From the NCBI GenBank assembly GCA_002422205.1, contig DITS01000002.1, forward strand, positions 1 to 10,894: DNA of 10,894 nt, written 5' to 3'. Below the pieces are notes generated by a model. It worked only from the letters and a program-made list of their open reading frames with translations, was not told where the DNA came from and ran no database searches. Of the stretch, positions 7,001 to 10,894 are shown one piece after another. Position 1 is the stretch's first letter. Each line of letters starts with the position of its first letter. The DNA is from Alphaproteobacteria bacterium UBA6178. GTDB taxonomy: Bacteria; Pseudomonadota; Alphaproteobacteria; Rickettsiales; UBA3002. Both the position numbers and the translations under genes were made by a program.

Positions 7001-7135
7001 ACGGTCTTTTTCGGGGTGCTGTTTGCGACATTTTTTACATTGTTTGTGGTGCCCGTTGCCTACCGCTTTATGGCACGTTATACCGGCACTACCGGCGAAG
7101 TCGAGCGGCAGTTAGAGAGAGAAACGCAGGGATAG
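4037..7135 (+). CDS. RND efflux pump inner-membrane permease (HAE1 type)
   Basis: A 1032-residue resistance-nodulation-division permease, the proton-driven trimeric pump of the inner membrane, of normal length. The first membrane helix is at about 11-30 (after the ISVKRPVFA N-terminus). The first large periplasmic loop spans about 31-335, helices 2-6 about 336-490, helix 7 about 527-546, the second periplasmic loop about 547-853, and the last helices about 854-1012. The proton-relay residues are present: Asp401 and Asp402 in GLVVDDAIVVLENI, and Lys924 in GLAAKNGILIVEFAN. These, and the absence of a heavy-metal signature, favour hydrophobic or amphiphilic substrates (HAE1) over CusA-type metal export. 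The ATG overlaps the adaptor stop, with GGAG 8 bases upstream at 4025-4028, so translation is probably coupled; a second ATG at 4040 is an equal candidate. No outer-membrane factor follows. Confidence 0.95.
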   Translation: MMLSDISVKRPVFASVISLLLIIFGLVSFERLPLREYPDIDAPIVSVTTIYAGAASNVVETRITELVEDRIAGVEGINFIQSVSEDGKSSVIIEFNTNRDIDDAANDVRDRISSILDDLPVEADPPEIQKVDSNEDVIMWLNLVSDSMTVPELTDYMNRYLVDRFSVLDGVARVRIGGGQLYAMRIWLDRNALAARGLTVNDVENALRAENVELPAGSIESKTRQFTVRVQRAFRDADDFNQLVLRRGEGGYLVRLGDVARVEKGTEEDRTYFRGNGIANVGIGIIKQSTANTIDVARAAQAEAEKINENLPKGMEIRQSYDTSVFIEGAINEVYKTLFIAIVLVIFVIYLFLGSLRATLVPAVTVPVSVIATFIMLYALGFSINLLTLLALVLAIGLVVDDAIVVLENIYRRMQQEGESPLVAAYYGTRQVGFAVIATTLVLIAVFVPIAFLQGDVGRLFSEFALTMAAAVAFSSLIALSLSPMIASKVLKANEAPSKVTQKMDAFIDKMNAKYRVWLARAFAYPLRIMGGFLAILALSGALFIITPNEYAPKEDRGAFFIFVTGPEGASFDYMKDYMDEIERRLMPYVDSGEIMRLLVRAPATFDNYESFNSGAVIAVLSDWGDRRSAWPIMDEISAKLSDLPGVRAFPVMRQGFGSQAQKPVQFVLGGGTYEELREWRDILLAKINEDNPGLSGIDWDYKETKPQLEVRIDYDRAAELGVTVSAIGRTLESMLGSRRVTTYIDAGEEYDVILEGERETQRTPTNMENIYVRSDRTNELIPLSNLVSISEYADSNKLNRYNRVRAITIEANLEDGLALGEALDYLNALVNEHLPDNVVIDYKGESKDYADAGSSIVFVFLLGIGVVFLVLAAQFESYIHPMVIMLTVPLAMAGGLIGLVITGSSLNLYSQIGLIMLIGLAAKNGILIVEFANQLRDEGVPLNKAIDDAAHLRLRPILMTALTTAAGAIPLILSFGPGAETRFVIGVTVFFGVLFATFFTLFVVPVAYRFMARYTGTTGEVERQLERETQG

Positions 7136-7166
7136 ATTTACCGCGTCATCCTTACCCCATAACATC

Positions 7167-7255
7167 GTCATTCTGCGGGCGGCGAAGCCGAAGCGCAGGA
7201 TCTCCATCGGGCCGCATGAGATCCTGCGCTCTCGCTGCGCGAGCCGCAGGATGAC
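7167..7255. repeat. Branched (clover-shaped) palindromic repeat between convergent genes
   Basis: An outer 12-bp inverted repeat (GTCATTCTGCGG 7167-7178 with CCGCAGGATGAC 7244-7255, one T:G) encloses three hairpins. These are CGGC-GAA-GCCG (7180-7190); a perfect 13-bp stem AGCGCAGGATCTC (7192-7204) with GAGATCCTGCGCT (7218-7230) around a 13-base loop; and CTCG-CTGCG-CGAG (7231-7243). The CGCAGGAT/ATCCTGCG core occurs in both the outer and the central stem. GTCATCC-type palindromes are known dispersed repeats in several alphaproteobacteria. It separates the stop codons of the RND permease and the ABC-F gene. There is no T-tract on either strand, so it is not a standard intrinsic terminator, though it could slow transcription from both sides. 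Confidence 0.75.
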
Positions 7256-7272
7256 AGATTATAAAGATAATT

Positions 7273-9084
7273 CTATGCCTGCTGCATCTCGGAAAGCTCC
7301 AGCCAGCGGGCTTCACTGGCGGCGAGTTCTTTTTCCGCTTCGGCAAGGCGCTTGGTGGCAATATCAAATTCTGCCGGAGCGCGCACATAAAAATCAGGGT
7401 CATAGAGCTGTTCGCTCAAACCGGAAATTTCGGCTTCGAGCGTGGCAATCTGCTCGGGCAAATGCTGCAATTCATGTTGCAGTTTGAAGGTCATTTTGAC
7501 GGGCGATATGGACGCGATGGCGTCAGGTTTTTTGGCAGATTTAGAGGGCGATTTGGCGGCTTTGGCGGTGGGGCGCTTATAGGCCATATAGTCGCTGTAG
7601 CCGCCGATATAGCCTTCGATTTCGCCCCCGCCTTCAAAGGCCATTACTTTGGTGATGGTCTGATCGAGAAAGTCGCGATCATGGCTGACGACGATCAGGG
7701 TGCCCTTATACAGAGACAGCATTTCTTCGAGCATCTCCAGCGTGTCCATGTCGAGGTCGTTGGTTGGTTCGTCGAGGATGAGAAACTCGCCGGGATTGGC
7801 AAGAATTTTGGCGAGCATCAGCCGGTTTTTTTGACCGCCCGATAGCGTGGCGACTTTGTTGCGTGCGTCTTTGGGGTCAAACATGAATTGTTTGAGATAG
7901 CCGCAGACATGGCGCGGTTTGCCAGCCACATCGACATATTCGCCGCCGCCCGGGCACAGCGTTTCCCATAGAGTGTCTTGCTCTTTGAGCGTGCTGCGGT
8001 TTTGATCGAAATAAGAAATATTCAGATCATGCGCGCGTTTGACCTTGCCGGTTTGCGCAGGCAACTCGCCCACGAGCAACTTCAAAAAGGTCGATTTTCC
8101 CGAGCCGTTTTTGCCTAAAATACCGATGCGGTCGCCACGAATGATGCGCAGCGAAAATTGATCCAGAATCGTCAGATCATCATAGGCGTGATTGACTTTG
8201 ATAAATTCGGCCACGACTTTCGATGCCATGCTTGGCTCAAGCGGCGGAAGTTCGATTTTGCGCATGATGCGGTTGAAGGCGCTTTGATCGCGGCGCAGCT
8301 TTTCGCGCGCGATTTGCACCTCTTCGAGACGGCGCATGTTGCGCTTGCGGCGTGCGCGTACACCACGGCTCGCCCATTCGACTTCTTGTGAGACCAGCTT
8401 CTGACGCTTCTGCAGCTCGCGCTCTTCTTGTTCGAGCAGCATGGCCGACCAGTCATCGAAATGCGCGAAACCTTGTGGGCCCACGCGCACACGGCCACGA
8501 TCAAGCCAGAAGATTTTTTGCGAAATATTGGCCAGAAAAGTTTTGTCATGGCTGATGCACAAAAGCGCACCGCGATAGGCGGCGAGATAGCTCTCGAGCC
8601 ATTCGATCGCGCCGATGTCGAGATGGTTGGTGGGCTCATCAAGCAATAAAATATCCGGCTCTTCGATGAGCGCGCGTGCCAGCGCGGCGCGGCGCAATTG
8701 CCCGCCCGATAGCGTGCCCATCAGCGCATCGGGGTTGAGCTCAAGCGGCTCCATCATGATATCGACCATGTAGCGGTAATCATCATTGCGCTTGTCGGCA
8801 ACCAGCCCCGCAAAGACATGCGCAAAGACGGTGTCGGTGGGGTTGAAGGTGACGTCTTGTTCGAGATAGCCGATACTGGTGCCCGGCTCGATCCAGCGCG
8901 TGCCGCCATCCAGCTCGCGCTCACCGGTGATGATGCGCATCAGCGTGGTTTTACCCGCACCATTTTTACCGACTAAACAGGTTTTATCGCCCGCGTGAAT
9001 ATGAAAGGAGAGCTCTTCGAATAGCGGCTTTTTGCCGAAAGTGACCATCGCCTCATGGACGCTCAAAATAGCGGGGGCAGCCAT
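7273..9084 (-). CDS. uup: ABC-F family ATPase, Uup type
   Basis: A 603-residue soluble protein with two ATP-binding cassettes and no membrane domain, of the ABC-F family that acts on ribosomes. Cassette 1 has Walker A GKNGAGKT (39-46), signature LSGGQ (125-129), Walker B ILLLDE (145-150) and PTNHLD. Cassette 2 has GKNGSGKS (324-331), LSGGQ (414-418), LILDE (435-439) and PTNDLD. Both catalytic glutamates (150 and 439) are present. A charged, arginine-rich helical linker lies between them (about 215-275, with GVRARRKRN). A lysine- and alanine-rich hinge (about 503-520) leads to a C-terminal coiled coil (about 530-600). The C-terminal coiled coil and the GKPRHVCGYL segment (388-397) point to Uup rather than EttA, YbiT or YheS. 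E. coli Uup is linked to ribosome assembly and to suppressing precise transposon excision. The start is supported by AAGGAG 8 bases upstream. It lies 17 bases after typA on the same strand. Confidence 0.93.
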   Translation of the reverse strand: MAAPAILSVHEAMVTFGKKPLFEELSFHIHAGDKTCLVGKNGAGKTTLMRIITGERELDGGTRWIEPGTSIGYLEQDVTFNPTDTVFAHVFAGLVADKRNDDYRYMVDIMMEPLELNPDALMGTLSGGQLRRAALARALIEEPDILLLDEPTNHLDIGAIEWLESYLAAYRGALLCISHDKTFLANISQKIFWLDRGRVRVGPQGFAHFDDWSAMLLEQEERELQKRQKLVSQEVEWASRGVRARRKRNMRRLEEVQIAREKLRRDQSAFNRIMRKIELPPLEPSMASKVVAEFIKVNHAYDDLTILDQFSLRIIRGDRIGILGKNGSGKSTFLKLLVGELPAQTGKVKRAHDLNISYFDQNRSTLKEQDTLWETLCPGGGEYVDVAGKPRHVCGYLKQFMFDPKDARNKVATLSGGQKNRLMLAKILANPGEFLILDEPTNDLDMDTLEMLEEMLSLYKGTLIVVSHDRDFLDQTITKVMAFEGGGEIEGYIGGYSDYMAYKRPTAKAAKSPSKSAKKPDAIASISPVKMTFKLQHELQHLPEQIATLEAEISGLSEQLYDPDFYVRAPAEFDIATKRLAEAEKELAASEARWLELSEMQQA

Positions 9085-9092
9085 GAGACGCG

Positions 9093-9098
9093 CTCCTT
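9093..9098 (-). promoter_or_regulatory. uup ribosome binding site
   Basis: On the minus strand AAGGAG lies 8 bases before the ATG at 9084, wholly inside the 17-base typA-uup gap. The gap is too small for an independent promoter, so uup is read from the typA transcript, or from a promoter inside typA. Confidence 0.8.
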
Positions 9099-9101
9099 AT
9101 C

Positions 9102-10894
9102 TTATGCTTTTTTCTTGGCGCGTGAGGATCTTTTGCGTTCATTGGCATCCAGCTCGCGCTTACGCAAACGCAGGTTCAGCGGGGTGACCTCGACCAGCTC
9201 GTCTTCTTCGATATAGGAAATCATATCTTCGAGCGAGAGTTTGCGTGGCGGCACCAGACGCACCGCTTCATCGGTGCCGGATGCACGGATGTTGGTGAGC
9301 TGCTTGCCTTTGAGCACGTTGATTTCCAGATCGTTGTCGCGGCTGTGTTCGCCGACGATCATGCCCGCATAGACTTTGTCCTGCGGCTTGATGAACATGA
9401 TGCCGCGATCTTGCAGGTTGAAAATCGCGTAAGCCACGGCTTCGCCCAGATCGGTCGAAATCAGTGCGCCATTGTTACGTGCGGGCAGGTCGCCTTTATA
9501 CGCGCCGTGATGCGCATAGACGCGGTTCATGACACCGGTGCCGCGCGTGGCGGTGAGGAACTCGCTTTGATAGCCGATGAGGCCGCGCGAGGGAGCGAGG
9601 AAGGTGATGCGGGTTTTGCCGCCGCCTGAGGGGCGCATGTCGGTCATGTTACCTTTACGCAAAGACACTTTTTCAACCACAACGCCGCTATATTCATCAT
9701 CCACGTCGATCATCACTTCTTCGTATGGCTCGAGCAATGCGCCGGTTTCTTCGTCGGTTTTAAACAAGACGCGCGGGCGCGAAACGGTCAGCTCGAAGCC
9801 TTCGCGGCGCATGGTTTCGATCAGAACGCCAAGCTGCAATTCGCCGCGTCCGCCGACTTCGTAGGCGTCTTTGCCAGCGGTTTCGGTGACGGTGATGGCG
9901 ACGTTGGTTTCGGCTTCGGCCATCAGTCGGTCGCGGATCATGCGCGAGGTGACTTTGGTGCCTTCTTGTCCGGCGAAGGGCGAATCATTCACGCTGATGG
10001 TGATCGCCATGGTTGGCGGATCGATGGGCGTTGATTGCACGGGCATGGTGAGTGCCATGTCGCCGATGGTGTCGGCCACGGAGGCGACGCTGAGTCCTGC
10101 GATCGAGATGATGTCACCGGCTTCAACTTCTTGCACGGGAACACGCGTGACACCGGCGAAGGCTTGCAGTTTGGTCAGCTTGCCGGTCTCCACCTGTTTG
10201 CCATCGAGGCTGAGGGCTTTGATCGGCATGTTGACTTTGGCGCGGCCAGAATGCACGCGACCGGTCAATACGCGACCCAGGAACGGATCGGCTTCGAGCA
10301 GGGTGACGAGCATGGCGAAGGGTGCGTCTTTATCGACTTTCGGTGCGGGCACATGGCTGAGCACCAGATCGATCAGCGGCAGCAGATTCTCGCGCGGGTC
10401 GGTCAGTTCACGGGTGCACCAGCCATCGCGGCCTGATGCGTAGAGAATCGGGAAATCGAGCTGATCTTCGTTGGCATCGAGCGCGGCGAACAGGTCGAAC
10501 ACTTCATCGACCACTTCTTCGGCGCGGCCATCGGGGCGATCAACCTTGTTGATAACAACAATCGGACGCAGGCCTTGCTTCAGGGCTTTGCCGAGTACGA
10601 ATTTGGTTTGCGGCATAGGGCCTTCGGCGGCGTCGGTGAGCAGGATCACCCCGTCAGCCATCGACAAAACACGCTCCACCTCGCCACCGAAATCGGCGTG
10701 GCCGGGGGTGTCGATGATGTTGATGCGCGTGCCATTGGCGGCCATGATCGAGGTGCATTTGGCCAGAATCGTGATACCACGTTCTTTTTCCAGATCATTG
10801 CTGTCCATCACCCGTTCCATCACGGATTGGTTGTCGCGGAATGTACCGCTTTGACGCAGCAACGAGTCGATCAGGGTGGTTTTGCCATGGTCAA
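9102..10894 (-). CDS. typA: Ribosome-associated GTPase TypA/BipA (5' end outside window)
   Basis: A translational GTPase of the EF-G/LepA group that binds the 70S ribosome at the EF-G site and helps 50S assembly and growth under cold or other stress. The frame stays open to the right edge: 596 residues are visible and about a dozen N-terminal ones are missing. The first visible residues, DHGKTTLIDS, are the end of the P-loop (HVDHGKTT). G2 lies in EKERGITI, G3 is DTPGHADF, G4 is NKVD and the G5 region is YASGRDG. Then come an EF-Tu-like domain 2, an EF-G III-like domain (GRGELQLGVLIETMRREG), the EF-G V-like domain (ITFLAPSRGLIGYQSEF) and the TypA-specific C-terminal domain (NVLKGKQLTNIRASGTDE, then DELVEVTPLNLRLRKR). 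The tail is very basic. The TTG at 10860-10862 is an internal leucine, not a start. uup follows after 17 bases. Confidence 0.96.
   Translation of the reverse strand, partial: DHGKTTLIDSLLRQSGTFRDNQSVMERVMDSNDLEKERGITILAKCTSIMAANGTRINIIDTPGHADFGGEVERVLSMADGVILLTDAAEGPMPQTKFVLGKALKQGLRPIVVINKVDRPDGRAEEVVDEVFDLFAALDANEDQLDFPILYASGRDGWCTRELTDPRENLLPLIDLVLSHVPAPKVDKDAPFAMLVTLLEADPFLGRVLTGRVHSGRAKVNMPIKALSLDGKQVETGKLTKLQAFAGVTRVPVQEVEAGDIISIAGLSVASVADTIGDMALTMPVQSTPIDPPTMAITISVNDSPFAGQEGTKVTSRMIRDRLMAEAETNVAITVTETAGKDAYEVGGRGELQLGVLIETMRREGFELTVSRPRVLFKTDEETGALLEPYEEVMIDVDDEYSGVVVEKVSLRKGNMTDMRPSGGGKTRITFLAPSRGLIGYQSEFLTATRGTGVMNRVYAHHGAYKGDLPARNNGALISTDLGEAVAYAIFNLQDRGIMFIKPQDKVYAGMIVGEHSRDNDLEINVLKGKQLTNIRASGTDEAVRLVPPRKLSLEDMISYIEEDELVEVTPLNLRLRKRELDANERKRSSRAKKKA

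Noticed and set aside
7136..7272. A small RNA or tRNA gene in the permease/ABC-F gap because of the cloverleaf-like fold
   Set aside because: The stems do not have tRNA proportions, there is no T-loop or CCA-type end, and no promoter or T-tract is visible. A palindromic repeat explains the fold better.
9871..10443. 190-codon plus-strand open frame opposite typA, and similar ones at 9345-9864 and 10471-10854
   Set aside because: All lie antisense to the well-conserved typA gene, and their serine- and arginine-rich translations look like reverse-complement artefacts.

Overview
The window looks like ordinary chromosome from an alphaproteobacterium of moderate GC content. The assignment rests on three things seen here: an OxyR regulator divergent from an AhpC/AhpD pair (the two-cysteine peroxiredoxin with a CXXC reductase partner, rather than AhpC/AhpF), the style of the intergenic palindromes, and protein sequences of proteobacterial type throughout. 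The genus cannot be named from the sequence alone. There are seven protein genes, two of them cut by the window edges, and no RNA gene, insertion sequence, prophage or CRISPR array.

Left part (1-2963): the 3' end of clpB (protein disaggregase) runs rightward and overlaps tail to tail with oxyR, which runs leftward. oxyR is divergent from ahpC and ahpD. The 141-base oxyR/ahpC gap is the best regulatory stretch here. It holds a nearly ideal four-element OxyR operator (ATAG-N7-CTAT-N7-ATAA-N7-CAAT, 1374-1410), a probable ahpC promoter that abuts it, a probable oxyR promoter buried inside it, and a stem-loop at the predicted 5' end of the ahpC mRNA. ahpC and ahpD are separated by 82 bases containing a perfect 12-bp palindrome. 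ahpD is followed by a second long palindrome and then a classic intrinsic terminator.

Middle part (2964-7272): a two-gene operon encodes an RND efflux pump, a periplasmic adaptor followed with a 4-base overlap by the inner-membrane HAE1-type permease. No outer-membrane channel gene is present, so the pump presumably uses a TolC-like channel encoded elsewhere. The operon ends at a branched palindromic repeat lying between it and the convergent gene.

Right part (7273-10894): on the minus strand, typA/bipA (ribosome-associated GTPase, 5' end outside the window) is followed after 17 bases by an uup-type ABC-F ATPase gene. The two act on ribosomes and are almost certainly cotranscribed.

Functionally the window combines stress and housekeeping functions: protein disaggregation, peroxide sensing and detoxification, drug or solute efflux, and ribosome assembly or translation under stress. 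I found no convincing novel system. The most useful leads are the layout of the oxyR/ahpC control region (including a probably leaderless oxyR), the palindromes within and after the ahpCD operon, and the clover-shaped repeat at 7167-7255.
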